From positions 1,785,001 to 1,849,000 of the forward strand of contig NZ_CP007033.1 in NCBI RefSeq assembly GCF_000512895.1: a DNA stretch of 64,000 nucleotides. The letters are read 5' to 3'. Positions 18,551 to 25,786 of the stretch are shown here, piece by piece. The notes under the pieces were generated by a model. It was not told where the DNA came from and did not search any database. It saw nothing but the letters and a program-made list of their open reading frames with translations. Both the position numbers and the translations under genes were made by a program. Source of the DNA: Dehalobacter restrictus DSM 9455 (GTDB lineage Bacteria > Bacillota > Desulfitobacteriia > Desulfitobacteriales > Syntrophobotulaceae). Position 1 is the first letter of the stretch, and the number at the start of each line of letters is the position of its first letter.

Positions 18551-19102
18551 TTATTTCATGACGATGGCCAGGAATTTTGCCGGAGCATCGCCATGGGCCT
18601 TCATCGCGTGGGGAACGGACGAATCGAAGTAAACGCTGTCACCCTCACCGAGTTCGTAAACCATCTCACCGATAAAAAAGTCCATGGATCCTGAAACCAG
18701 GTAATTGAATTCTTGCCCGTCATGGGAATGACGTTCCGGTATTGCATTGTTCGGTTCTACTGTCACCATAAACGGTTCAGCTTTCTTATTGCGGAAGGTG
18801 AAGGCCAGGTGCTTGTAATCGTAAGCTTTTCGGCGGTTGATCTCATACCCGCCGCCGGCTCTGACCACGCAACAGGTGGATAGCTTCGGTGACTCACCGC
18901 TGATGATATCCAGTACGTCAACCCCTAAAATACCTGCAACATTGTACAGAAAACTAAACGAAAAATCTTTTTCCCCTGTTTCATATTGAAGATAATCCGC
19001 AACCGGAACATCGAGTATCTCAGCAATCCTTTCCGGCGTGAAGCCCGTTGACTCGCGCAGCATCAATAAACGTGCGCCCATATCCTTTAGTTGATCAGTC
19101 AA
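18551..19102 (-). CDS. HTH (XRE) - cupin transcriptional regulator
   Basis: A two-domain regulator of 183 residues. The N-terminal lambda-repressor-type HTH spans about 10-65 (LLMLRESTGFTPERIAEILDVPVADYLQYETGE). The C-terminal cupin_2 domain spans about 110-180 (VEPNNAIPERHSHDGQEFNYLVSGSMDFFIGE; GDSVYFDSSVPHAM) with metal-binding His/Glu residues. Such proteins sense a small ligand. The start is TTG with GGAGGTG 8 bases upstream. It forms a two-gene operon with the ligase, so it probably controls that pathway and possibly the oxidoreductase operon before it. Confidence 0.9.
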   Translation of the reverse strand: MTDQLKDMGARLLMLRESTGFTPERIAEILDVPVADYLQYETGEKDFSFSFLYNVAGILGVDVLDIISGESPKLSTCCVVRAGGGYEINRRKAYDYKHLAFTFRNKKAEPFMVTVEPNNAIPERHSHDGQEFNYLVSGSMDFFIGEMVYELGEGDSVYFDSSVPHAMKAHGDAPAKFLAIVMK

Positions 19103-19142
19103 GTTAATGGCACCTCCTTATAATTTTCCTGTTTTAAGTAAA

Positions 19143-19227
19143 CTTGGCTGAAGCCAAGCCTTGGCTAAGGCTACAGCCTTAGCTGCACTTATGTATAGCA
19201 GAAAGCGTTTAGAACCTTCCTGCTATA
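19143..19227 (-). promoter_or_regulatory. Structured leader: three consecutive hairpins before the regulator gene
   Basis: Three inverted repeats follow closely: CTTGGCT/AGCCAAG (19143-19158), GCTAAGGC/GCCTTAGC (19164-19183) and TATAGCAG/CTGCTATA (19194-19227). They lie within 125 bp upstream of the regulator's TTG start. They may fold in the mRNA leader or bind proteins as DNA. No known riboswitch consensus was recognised. Confidence 0.5.
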
Positions 19228-19275
19228 CTAAAATAATTGCCGAATCATACTACTATACTATAACACTATGTTTCA

Positions 19276-19293
19276 ATAGTATTATAATACTAT
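19276..19293 (-). promoter_or_regulatory. 18-bp perfect palindrome, candidate operator
   Basis: ATAGTATTATAATACTAT is a perfect palindrome containing TATAAT on both strands. It lies about 175 bp upstream of the HTH-cupin gene and about 90 bp downstream of the oxidoreductase gamma gene. It may be a combined -10 element and repressor site. Confidence 0.45.
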
Positions 19294-19338
19294 GCTGTAA
19301 TACAATACGGCAATACTTTTACAAGACTTTTTTAAAAT

Positions 19339-19390
19339 ACTTAAGTCAAAACGCTACTACTTAAGTTAAGACGCTACGACTTTAGTTAAA
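19339..19390. repeat. 20-bp imperfect tandem repeat at the end of the oxidoreductase operon
   Basis: About 2.5 units with period 20: ACTTAAGTCAAAACGCTACT (19339), ACTTAAGTTAAGACGCTACG (19359) and a partial ACTTTAGTTAAA (19379). The last unit runs into the stop region of the gamma subunit gene (stop at 19382). Confidence 0.7.
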
Positions 19391-19921
19391 TTTATACCCG
19401 ATTTCTATCGCTTTGATATTGGATGCCAGAAGATCTTTCTTCCTCTCCGGAATCGACTTGGATACTGCTTTATTCAGCATCTCCAAATCAAAAATGCCGG
19501 CTTCTTTGGCAATTTTCCCAACCATGACCATATTCGCGAGTCCTTTCAGACCAGCGTCTTCAGCCAGCTTCGTGGCCGGTATATAAAAGGTCTGAACATC
19601 GGGACGCTGTACCTGAATCGGGATCAGGGAGGAATCAATGATGATTGTCCCGTTTTTCTGGACATCACTTTCAAATTTTTCGAGGGACGGCTGGTTCATC
19701 GCAACCAACATCCCGGGATAGGTAATAATCGGTGATCCGATCGGTGTATCGCTAACAATCACGTTGATATTAGCTGTGCCGCCGCGCATTTCCGGCCCAT
19801 AGGACGGAAGCCAGCTGACTTCCTTGCCCGTGAGCAGCCCGGCATAGACGAGAATTTTGCCGGCAAACAGCACACCCTGTCCGCCAAACCCTGCAATCAT
19901 AAGTTCAAGTGTCGTGCTCAT
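19382..19921 (-). CDS. korC: 2-oxoacid:ferredoxin oxidoreductase, gamma subunit
   Basis: Gamma subunit (179 residues) of the four-subunit oxidoreductase that converts 2-oxoacid, CoA and oxidised ferredoxin to acyl-CoA, CO2 and reduced ferredoxin. The signature N-terminus is MIAGFGGQGVLFAGKILVYAG, followed by PSYGPEMRGGTANINVIVSD. Its ATG overlaps the beta-subunit stop (TAATG), indicating translational coupling. The substrate may be 2-oxoglutarate, branched-chain 2-oxoacids (Vor) or aryl pyruvates; the sequence I can read does not decide, so the symbol is family-level. Confidence 0.92.
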   Translation of the reverse strand: MSTTLELMIAGFGGQGVLFAGKILVYAGLLTGKEVSWLPSYGPEMRGGTANINVIVSDTPIGSPIITYPGMLVAMNQPSLEKFESDVQKNGTIIIDSSLIPIQVQRPDVQTFYIPATKLAEDAGLKGLANMVMVGKIAKEAGIFDLEMLNKAVSKSIPERKKDLLASNIKAIEIGYKFN

Positions 19922-20664
19922 TAGAAAACCTCCTTATCCTTATAGACACCCAGCGGGTAGTAAGGAATCAGGTTCTCGCGCAGCCAGGTGAGCGCCTCAA
20001 CAGGCTCAAGCCCCCAGTTGGTCGAGCAGGTCGACAGAACCTCGACAATCGTAAAGCCTTTCCCGGCGATTTGATATTCGAAAGCCTTTTTGATCGCCTT
20101 CTTGGCGTTGATCACATTTTTAACACTATCGACAGATACGCGCTCGGCGTAGGCCGTCCCGTCAATCGTGGAAAGCGTTTCGCAGACTTTCAGGGGGAAG
20201 CCTGCATACTTTGGATCTCTTCCGTAAGGAGAGGTCTGGGTGATCTGGCCAGGGATGGTCGTAGGGGCCATTTGTCCGCCGGTCATGCCGTAAATAGCAT
20301 TGTTGACAAAGATAATGGTGATATTCTCACCTCGGGCCGCTGCATGAATGGTCTCAGCCGTCCCAATGGCCGCAAGGTCTCCATCACCCTGGTACGTAAA
20401 GACGATATTGGCCGGATTGGCGCGCTTAAGGCCTGTCGCAACTGCCGGAGCCCGGCCGTGCGCTGCCTGCGCCATATCACATTCAAAATAGTTATAAGCA
20501 AGTACAGCGCAGCCAACAGGGGCGACACCGACTGTTTTTCCGGTAAGATCAAGTTCGTCCAGAACTTCTGCAACCAGCCTGTGAATAATCCCATGGGTAC
20601 AGCCGGGGCAATAGTGACTGGATACATCTGAAAGTGCTTTCGGTCTTTGAAAAACGATTTCCAT
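19921..20664 (-). CDS. korB: 2-oxoacid:ferredoxin oxidoreductase, beta subunit (ThDP)
   Basis: Carries the thiamine-diphosphate active site. In 247 residues I see SSHYCPGCTHGIIHRLVAE near the N-terminus, HGRAPAVATGLKRANP, the ThDP motif GDGDLAAIGTAETIHAAARG with NNAIYGMTGGQMAPTT, and STCSTNWGLEPVEAL. The ATG at 20664 is 2 bases after the alpha-subunit stop with AAAGGAG in front. The longer open frame to 20883 only overlaps alpha and is not the start. The order delta-alpha-beta-gamma matches Kor/Vor operons. Confidence 0.94.
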   Translation of the reverse strand: MEIVFQRPKALSDVSSHYCPGCTHGIIHRLVAEVLDELDLTGKTVGVAPVGCAVLAYNYFECDMAQAAHGRAPAVATGLKRANPANIVFTYQGDGDLAAIGTAETIHAAARGENITIIFVNNAIYGMTGGQMAPTTIPGQITQTSPYGRDPKYAGFPLKVCETLSTIDGTAYAERVSVDSVKNVINAKKAIKKAFEYQIAGKGFTIVEVLSTCSTNWGLEPVEALTWLRENLIPYYPLGVYKDKEVF

Positions 20665-20666
20665 AA

Positions 20667-21731
20667 TTAACTCCTTTCCGCCTGCGCAGCGTTTTCTATG
20701 GCTTCCAAGACAGCTTCTGGAGTCGGAACCATCCCACCGGTACGGCTGCAGAGATGCACCGGGCGGCTGCAGCGGATGCTCAGCTCCACATCCTGAATCA
20801 TTTGACCCATACTCATTTCGACCACCACAAAAGCCTTTGCTTTTTCCGCTGCGGTTTTCAGCTGGTTTTTCGGGAACGGCCATAAAGTAACCGGACGAAT
20901 CAACCCTGCTTTTATGCCTTTTTTACGGGCTTCGTTAATCGCATTTCGGGCTATTCTGGCGCAGATACCATAAGCGACGATAATTACTTCCGCATCCTCG
21001 GTCAGGTAATTGTCCGTTCTGGCAATTTTCTCAACATCCGCGTATTTTTCAAAACGTTTCAAGTTAAGCATCTCGAGCTCTTCGGCTTCGAGATAAAGCG
21101 AATTAATGACATTTCTTTTTCTCTGACCTTTTGTTCCAGTCAGCGCCCAATCCTTGGTAACGTTTGACGCCGCTTCGCCACGGCTGATGTCCACAGGCTC
21201 CATCACCTGTCCGAGCATCCCGTCGCCTAAAATCATCGCGGTCATCCGGTACTGGTCAGCCAGTTCAAAAGCTTCTACCGTCAGGTCGAACATTTCCTGA
21301 ACGTTATTCGGTGCGAGTACAATCATATGAAAGTCTCCGTGACCGGAAGACCGTGTTGCCTGGAAATAGTCGGACTGGGACGGACGGATTCCGCCAAGTC
21401 CAGGACCGCCACGCTGAATGTTGACCAGCACTGCAGGCAGATCGCTTCCTGCCATATAGGATAAGCCTTCGCTTTTCAGGGAAATTCCCGGGCTTGATGA
21501 AGATGTCATCGCACGGACTCCCGCTGAGGATGCTCCGTAAACCATGTTAATGGCTGCGATTTCACTTTCCGCCTGCAAATAGGTTCCCCCCATTTTCGGC
21601 ATACGTTTGGCCATATACGCTGCAACCTCGGTCTGAGGCGTTATCGGATAACCGAAGAAATGACGGCATCCGGCCATAATCGCTGCTTCGGCAATTGCTT
21701 CGTTTCCCTTCATTAATACTTTTTCCGCCAT
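20667..21731 (-). CDS. korA: 2-oxoacid:ferredoxin oxidoreductase, alpha subunit
   Basis: Alpha subunit of 354 residues, whose N-terminal domain completes the ThDP pyrimidine site: KGNEAIAEAAIMAGCRHFFG, YPITPQTEVAAYMAKRMP, QAESEIAAINMVYGASSAG and MTSSSSPGISLKSEGLSY. The next region has RGGPGLGGIRPSQSDYFQAT. The C-terminal transketolase-like domain has VAYGICARIARNAI and GLIRPVTLWPFP. The 3-methyl-2-oxobutanoate (VorB) and 2-oxoglutarate (KorA) enzymes share all of these. It lies 5 bp after the ferredoxin subunit. Confidence 0.94.
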   Translation of the reverse strand: MAEKVLMKGNEAIAEAAIMAGCRHFFGYPITPQTEVAAYMAKRMPKMGGTYLQAESEIAAINMVYGASSAGVRAMTSSSSPGISLKSEGLSYMAGSDLPAVLVNIQRGGPGLGGIRPSQSDYFQATRSSGHGDFHMIVLAPNNVQEMFDLTVEAFELADQYRMTAMILGDGMLGQVMEPVDISRGEAASNVTKDWALTGTKGQRKRNVINSLYLEAEELEMLNLKRFEKYADVEKIARTDNYLTEDAEVIIVAYGICARIARNAINEARKKGIKAGLIRPVTLWPFPKNQLKTAAEKAKAFVVVEMSMGQMIQDVELSIRCSRPVHLCSRTGGMVPTPEAVLEAIENAAQAERS

Positions 21732-21736
21732 TTGCT

Positions 21737-21961
21737 TTAATTCACCTCTTTTTCAATCTGAATACAAACATCGGGACACATAATCGCACAGAACCCACAG
21801 GCAGTGCACGCTTGCTGATCGGTCATTTCCGCAGAATGAAATCCTTTGCTGTTAAGGGTTTCGGGCGAAAGTCTAAGCAACTTCTTAGGACAAGCGTTTA
21901 CACAAAGAGAGCAGCCTTTGCATCTGTCTGCCTCGATTGTTAGTTTCGTCACTTTTGCCAT
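21737..21961 (-). CDS. korD: 2-oxoacid:ferredoxin oxidoreductase, delta subunit (2[4Fe-4S] ferredoxin)
   Basis: Seventy-four residues with two cluster motifs, CKGCSLCVNACP and CTACGFCAIMCP, giving two [4Fe-4S] centres that pass electrons from the ThDP site to free ferredoxin. The ATG at 21961 has GGAGGAGT in front and overlaps the end of the upstream P-loop gene by 13 bp, so the ATPase and the oxidoreductase belong to one transcript. Confidence 0.95.
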   Translation of the reverse strand: MAKVTKLTIEADRCKGCSLCVNACPKKLLRLSPETLNSKGFHSAEMTDQQACTACGFCAIMCPDVCIQIEKEVN

Positions 21962-22614
21962 TCATACTCCTCCAAATCTATTGGAAATATATTTTGAATA
22001 TTACTTGCCAGTTCCGCTGCCAGACTTCTCTGCACGGTTGTCATCACAACCGGCAGTCCCGTCCTTTCAGAGATTTGCTCTGCGTAAGGAAGCGAATTCA
22101 TGACATCGGAGGCGGTAGTAGCATTACCCAGGTTGGAATTATTAATAATTCCGGAAAATTTGATTCGCGCTGCCGCTTCAATTTCGTATTTAATGCTAAT
22201 CGTCGCTTCGGCATCGCGGCTCAAAGGCCGGTACATATTTACAACAATGTAAGCAGCAGCATCTGTACGGTGGAGCTGTTCGTAATAGCGGCCGAGAGCA
22301 TAGGCGCCTCTGTCGTCTCCGCCAACGTCAATCACCGCATAGGCATCGCGTTCGTCAAATATCGCATTGATTTCTCCCGGAACAGCAGGAATATCAACAT
22401 TCGAATTCGCATAATCCGAGGAGATCAGCTTAATCCCTGACCTTTTCAGCATCTGCGCGCTATCTTTCGTTCTGAAATAAGGGTTAACAATATCCAGATC
22501 GGCAATGGTGACTTTCTGATGACTTTTTTTCAGCCACAAGGCGTAGTTTACAGCAATACTCGTCTTGCCGCTGCCATAGTGACCGGCAAAAATGGTAACC
22601 CTTGCACTCTGCAC
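21949..22614 (-). CDS. P-loop ATPase of the SIMIBI (MinD/CooC-like) class
   Basis: Nucleotide-binding protein of 221 residues. Walker A is FAGHYGSGKTSIAVNYALWLKK near the N-terminus, a Walker-B-like strand is AYAVIDVGGDDRGAYALGRYY, and IADLDIVNPYFRTKD is a switch-like segment. I chose GTG at 22614 (VQSARVTIFAGH): AGGAGG lies 6 bases upstream and the motif starts 10 residues later. The frame opens 11 codons earlier at a TTG with no ribosome site. It heads the Kor operon and overlaps korD. A role in cofactor loading or partner regulation is possible; the function is unknown. Confidence 0.8.
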   Translation of the reverse strand: MQSARVTIFAGHYGSGKTSIAVNYALWLKKSHQKVTIADLDIVNPYFRTKDSAQMLKRSGIKLISSDYANSNVDIPAVPGEINAIFDERDAYAVIDVGGDDRGAYALGRYYEQLHRTDAAAYIVVNMYRPLSRDAEATISIKYEIEAAARIKFSGIINNSNLGNATTASDVMNSLPYAEQISERTGLPVVMTTVQRSLAAELASNIQNIFPIDLEEYEWQK

Positions 22615-22745
22615 ACGAGACCTCCTAAAGTAAGAATTATAAGACAATTAAAATTAATAATACCACAAATTCACGTTTGATATCAACTTCAATACATATT
22701 TAATACTCAATTTCCAGCTTATTTAATGCTTGCATCGTTGTTTTT

Positions 22746-23119
22746 TTATAATCCGAATAACTCCTTTAATTTCAAAGCGATATCGGTGTCCATATAGGTC
22801 AGCATCGCAAGCTTTAGATCACTTTTTTTTCTTCCGCGGTAAGCTTGTTGTATTCTGCGATGACCCTGCCGGCTTGATCGCGATAAGGCGAGGAAGGATT
22901 TTGGATCAGATTATTGACAACCGTCATCATGGATCCGACAATTTGCTTTTCCTGCACTGTTTTTACATTTGCATAGACGGTCCCTAATTGGCTGTAAACA
23001 GTACGCAGCAGCACTTTTGTCGCTTCAGAATTAATTTGAGAACTGCTTCCGCTTTGACCGGCTGAATTCCCACCTCCGGCAGTACTTTCGCTGCTCGAAA
23101 CCTTTTCGTCTTTCTTCAC
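22746..23119 (-). pseudogene. Small helical protein gene with a frameshift in an A8 run
   Basis: From GTG at 23119 (AAGGTAG upstream) the frame gives a Ser/Gly-rich N-terminus, then a helical region (TKVLLRTVYSQLGTVYANVK; MMTVVNNLIQNPSSPYRDQA). It stops at 22814 with TAEEKKVI. At the homopolymer of eight A (22823-22830 on the plus strand), one extra A would continue as EEKKSDLKLAMLTYMDTDIA and end KLKELFGL at 22746, giving about 124 residues. The coherent continuation argues for a recent indel, slippage or a sequencing error. No family recognised. Confidence 0.6.
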
Positions 23120-23417
23120 TACCTTATACCGACATCTATGTTAAGAATACCATAAGAACCATTTGATTACATCCATCGTCCCTCAATCCATCATTGTCCG
23201 ATGAACAGCAAATACGGGTGTTTAGACTCAGATCCGAATCATAAACACCCGTATTCGTAAATTGTCGATTGCAAATTTGTTCTACCTTTTAGTATGTAAC
23301 CGTTTTACACTGAAACAATGTAAAACCTGCCAATTTACTTGCAGTTTTCTAAATTCTTTATGGCAATAGAACTCAAAAAACTTAAAGTAATTGTGAGGGT
23401 TACGGAAAGGCACGTAA
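23120..23417. other. Intergenic region with one strong inverted repeat
   Basis: About 300 bp without a convincing gene. It contains a perfect 14-bp stem (see 23211-23255). Short open frames here are AT-rich and lack ribosome sites. Confidence 0.5.
23211..23255 (-). terminator. Long perfect hairpin, probable terminator
   Basis: AATACGGGTGTTTA (23211-23224) pairs perfectly with TAAACACCCGTATT (23242-23255) around a 17-base loop. The U-tract is poor on both strands, so it may be a processing or termination hairpin between the flanking minus-strand genes. Confidence 0.5.
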
Positions 23418-23720
23418 TTACTTCTTTGGACCAAATAAATAAATGGAAAAGTATTCTTCTCCATCTTTTTCAATCCTATACATTACTTTTTTTTGTTTGG
23501 AAGGCATTTTCACAATATTAAAATTATTGGTGATAAAATACCCGAAACCGAGTTCGTTCATTGGGAAGTATAATATCCCGTTATCATCTTTAATCGGTTT
23601 AAACGTATCATAAGAGATTTGCTGGATTTTTACGCCATCCGGAGCCTGTTCTGAAAAGATAAGCTGGCAGTGTTGATACATCTCAAAGTCATGATACAGT
23701 TCAGCAAATTGATTTTCCAT
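23418..23720 (-). CDS. Hypothetical small protein
   Basis: One hundred residues, no recognised family. The ATG has AAAGGGGGG 6 bases upstream, an excellent ribosome site. The protein is soluble, rich in aromatic residues (FAELYHDFEMYQHCQLIF; YFPMNELGFGYFITNNFN) and ends with a Lys-rich KKVMYRIEKDGEEYFSIYLF. It has no membrane segment and no signal peptide. It may be a small alpha+beta protein encoded alone; neighbours give no clue. Confidence 0.65.
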   Translation of the reverse strand: MENQFAELYHDFEMYQHCQLIFSEQAPDGVKIQQISYDTFKPIKDDNGILYFPMNELGFGYFITNNFNIVKMPSKQKKVMYRIEKDGEEYFSIYLFGPKK

Positions 23721-24038
23721 TTCAATCCCCCCTTTCCGGTTTTATTACTTCGCTATGAAGATTTCATTTCCTGCCCCAAAACTCAAAATTTGGCTAAAAT
23801 CCTTGATTTTATACAGGTATATACAATTCATTATATATACGACTTGCAAAAAATAATAAGCTTCTTTCGACAATCCCCCTCATGGGATGCAGCCAAAACA
23901 AAACAACAGACCGAGAACAATCCTTGAACACTCCCTGGTCTAAATGTTAAAAATTTACTGAATTAAAATAAACTACCTGTGTATTTTATTCCTATATGCA
24001 GATACTACAGATAAATAAACAAAAAGGAGGAATATCTA
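23721..24038. other. Intergenic region upstream of the SASP gene
   Basis: About 318 bp, AT-rich. Only a candidate forespore promoter near its right end is supported; no gene seen. Confidence 0.5.
23960..23988 (+). promoter_or_regulatory. Candidate sigma-G promoter for the SASP gene
   Basis: GAATT (23960-23964), 17 bp, then TATTTTA (23982-23988). This resembles the forespore consensus GNATR-N18-CATNNTA with one mismatch in each half and a 17-bp spacer. SASP genes are normally sigma-G dependent, and the site lies about 50 bp before the start codon. Confidence 0.4.
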
Positions 24039-24188
24039 ATGGCTAAGTATAAATTGCCGGTTAACAAACAAAGCGTTGCCAGCGAGCTTAATGTTAACTT
24101 AGGTCCAGACACCTCCGCAAGACAAAATGGCTCTGTTGGAGGTAGCATGGTTAAGAAAACCTTTGAATACATTAACGGTCGTATCTAA
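24039..24188 (+). CDS. Alpha/beta-type small acid-soluble spore protein
   Basis: A 49-residue DNA-binding spore protein that protects forespore DNA and is later degraded for amino acids. Family signatures are visible: SELNVNLGPDTSARQNGSVG followed by GSMVKKTFEYINGRI, matching the conserved helix-turn-helix core of PF00269 including the GxxGG turn. AAGGAGG lies 9 bases upstream of the ATG. A strong terminator follows, so it is a single-gene unit. This supports an endospore former. Confidence 0.92.
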   Translation: MAKYKLPVNKQSVASELNVNLGPDTSARQNGSVGGSMVKKTFEYINGRI

Positions 24189-24208
24189 ATCATCCAGTCT
24201 TGGCAGCG

Positions 24209-24242
24209 AAAGCCCCGAAGGATCTTACTCCCTCGGGGCTTT
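24209..24242 (+). terminator. Terminator after the SASP gene
   Basis: AAAGCCCCGA, a 14-base loop, then TCGGGGCTTT followed by GATGTT. It lies 20 bp past the stop codon. Confidence 0.8.
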
Positions 24243-24293
24243 GATGTTATATCTTTCGCCGTTCATAGGCCTTCTATATTTTAAGCGTTTACT

Positions 24294-24348
24294 TGGTGCC
24301 GAAGGCCGGGGTCGAACCGGCACATCCTCACAGATATCGGTTTTTGAG
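24294..24348 (-). repeat. 55-bp copy of the 3' half of tRNA-Leu(CAA): candidate attachment-site scar
   Basis: Positions 24294-24348 are identical to 26054-26108, the T-arm, variable arm, anticodon 3' side and CCA end of the intact tRNA-Leu. Identity stops abruptly within the anticodon triplet, a normal crossover region for tRNA-targeting tyrosine recombinases. The 5' half is missing, so this is not a functional tRNA. The segment between the two copies contains a toxin-antitoxin pair and a broken gene. Confidence 0.88.
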
Positions 24349-24502
24349 TGTGTTCAAGGCATTTTTACCAAGTTGTACAATGTTGTTTTGCCCTTGATAA
24401 CGCTGTATTTCTTTAAAAGTCATTTGGCTGTTTATGGCTCTCTTTTTTTGCTTTTCTATAGAAATCTGTCCAAGAAATTTATTATTTTATCCATATCATT
24501 AA
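24349..24502. other. Non-coding edge of the tRNA-Leu islet
   Basis: About 150 bp between the tRNA fragment and the toxin stop codon. No integrase fragment or other feature is recognised. Confidence 0.45.
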
Positions 24503-24799
24503 CTATTTTTTAGCAATTTTCTTTCGTTTTGCTTTTTCATATACCTGTTCTCGCTTGCCAATAAAAAGCACTAATACTCTTACTTTTTCTTCCTGAATAT
24601 CATAAATCGCCCGATACTGAACCCCATTATAAAAAAGTTTCATCCGGTATAATCCATGAAATTCACCAACCAGCATGTCACCATGAGTTCTTGGAGATTC
24701 CTCTAAAGTAGAAAGTTGCCTCAAAAAACGCTCTCGCATTTTACTGGGGCAACTTTTCAGGTACTTTTCTACATCCTTAACAAGTACGACTTCGTACAT
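24503..24799 (-). CDS. RelE/ParE-type toxin
   Basis: Ninety-eight residues with the compact RelE/ParE layout: an N-terminal strand MYEVVLVKDVEKYLKSCP, two helices (SKMRERFLRQLSTLEESP), then the strands GEFHGLYRMKLFYNGVQYRA and VRVLVLFIGKREQVYEKAKR. Such toxins cleave ribosome-bound mRNA (RelE) or poison gyrase (ParE); the sequence does not decide. The ATG is directly adjacent to the antitoxin stop, the classic antitoxin-toxin order. It lies inside the segment bounded by the tRNA-Leu repeats. Confidence 0.85.
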   Translation of the reverse strand: MYEVVLVKDVEKYLKSCPSKMRERFLRQLSTLEESPRTHGDMLVGEFHGLYRMKLFYNGVQYRAIYDIQEEKVRVLVLFIGKREQVYEKAKRKKIAKK

Positions 24800-25015
24800 T
24801 TATTTTATCAAACTACGCAGAGAAACCATATTCCCCTCTTTTTGCGCATCTTTCTTTGCCTTGTGTATAGCTCTTGCAGTTTTTCTATCAAGGGACAAAG
24901 ATAGTGATTCGCGTAGAATATCAAATCTTCCAGATTTTTTTGTCGTATTAAGAACTGCTGTTTTTGCACTCGCCACCTCTCTTCCCCTCCGTTCTAATCG
25001 ATATTTCTTGTACAT
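24800..25015 (-). CDS. Antitoxin partner of the RelE/ParE toxin
   Basis: Seventy-one residues, strongly basic at the N-terminus (MYKKYRLERRGREVASAKTA) and with a helical C-terminal half (LSLSLDRKTARAIHKAKKDA). It directly precedes and abuts the toxin. It would bind the toxin and autoregulate the pair. I cannot assign an antitoxin family with confidence; the assignment rests mainly on gene order and size. Confidence 0.7.
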   Translation of the reverse strand: MYKKYRLERRGREVASAKTAVLNTTKKSGRFDILRESLSLSLDRKTARAIHKAKKDAQKEGNMVSLRSLIK

Positions 25016-25117
25016 TTATTTTAACCTACTTTCCATATATATACAAGCAAATTAATTAAACTTTTCTTTAATACATTATTCTATTATGTATGATATATGT
25101 TAATTTATACAAATAGT

Positions 25118-25153
25118 AAAGGCTCATGAAATAAAATCTGAGCCTTTTAAATG
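25118..25153. terminator. Bidirectional terminator hairpin in the islet
   Basis: AAAGGCTCA, a 12-base loop, then TGAGCCTTTT. The stem has T-runs on both sides. It lies between the antitoxin and the broken restriction-type gene. Confidence 0.55.
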
Positions 25154-25206
25154 TGTTTACTTTATTCTGACAAGAATATTCTTTCGTATGCTTAAATAAA
25201 ACAAAA

Positions 25207-25240
25207 ACGAACCCCATTAATTTTTAATCATGGGGTTCGT
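25207..25240 (-). terminator. Strong terminator after the broken restriction-type gene
   Basis: On the minus strand ACGAACCCCAT, a 12-base loop, then ATGGGGTTCGT followed by TTTTGTTTT. The 11-bp stem is perfect. Confidence 0.8.
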
Positions 25241-25284
25241 CAGTAATCTGAGCATGATTGATCATGCTCTTCCTATATATACTC

Positions 25285-25786
25285 TTACGATAGGTATCTT
25301 TTTACTGATTCTATCAGCTGTGTTTGATAGTTATAGATATCATCAACGTCCGATATTTGAATTCGAATCGGGTGTTTATTCTCATCAGGAATGTATAAAT
25401 ATTTCTGCTGTGCATTTAAGCCTAATCTACATATCCACTTTAGTTTATTATCATCCAATAGAATACCAAAATATGATTCGGTATCTCTAAAGAATATCCT
25501 TGATGAATTAACTGCCGGATTCAAAACACTTTTTACTGCATAATAATATTCTAACTCTTCTTGTGTTGTCTCTATTTTATTTTTTAATTCCTGATCCTTC
25601 TGTACAGTAGTTGCTGCCTCCTGTGGTTCTTGTTCAACCTTTTCTGAATCACCCATCGCAGCTTTTAGCCGATCATTAACTATCTCATTTAGAAATTGGT
25701 TGTATGATTTTTTTACTATTTCCTTAAATTTATCAACAGTTGCCTTTGTTCGTTTCCCCTCATATCAATTCATCAATAAAATCCAT
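25285..25786 (-). pseudogene. Broken, internally deleted HsdR-N-type (restriction-related) gene
   Basis: From the ATG at 25786, which follows GGAGGAAA, the frame reads MDFIDELI and then stops. A different frame resumes at once with GKRTKATVDKFKEIVKKSYN and runs through NDRLKAAMGDSEKVEQEPQE to the end at 25285 (YYYAVKSVLNPAVNSSRIFF; TESYFGILLDDNKLKWICRL; SDVDDIYNYQTQLIESVKRY). From memory this C-terminal part resembles the conserved tail of COG4748-type proteins with an HsdR-like N-terminal nuclease domain. The nuclease part is absent, so an internal deletion plus a frameshift is the simplest reading. Confidence 0.65.

Noticed and set aside
20665-20883. N-terminal extension of the oxidoreductase beta subunit
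   Set aside because: The extension only mirrors the alpha-subunit coding sequence and lacks a ribosome site; the ATG at 20664 has an excellent one.
24294-24348. Second tRNA-Leu gene
   Set aside because: Only the 3' half is present; the acceptor 5' strand, D-arm and half of the anticodon stem are missing.
24127-24513. Plus-strand frame of 128 residues over the SASP end and tRNA fragment
   Set aside because: It overlaps the SASP gene, its terminator and the tRNA duplicate; the composition is non-protein-like.
25230-25490. Plus-strand frame of 86 residues in the tRNA-Leu islet
   Set aside because: It is antisense to the restriction-type remnant and begins in its terminator.
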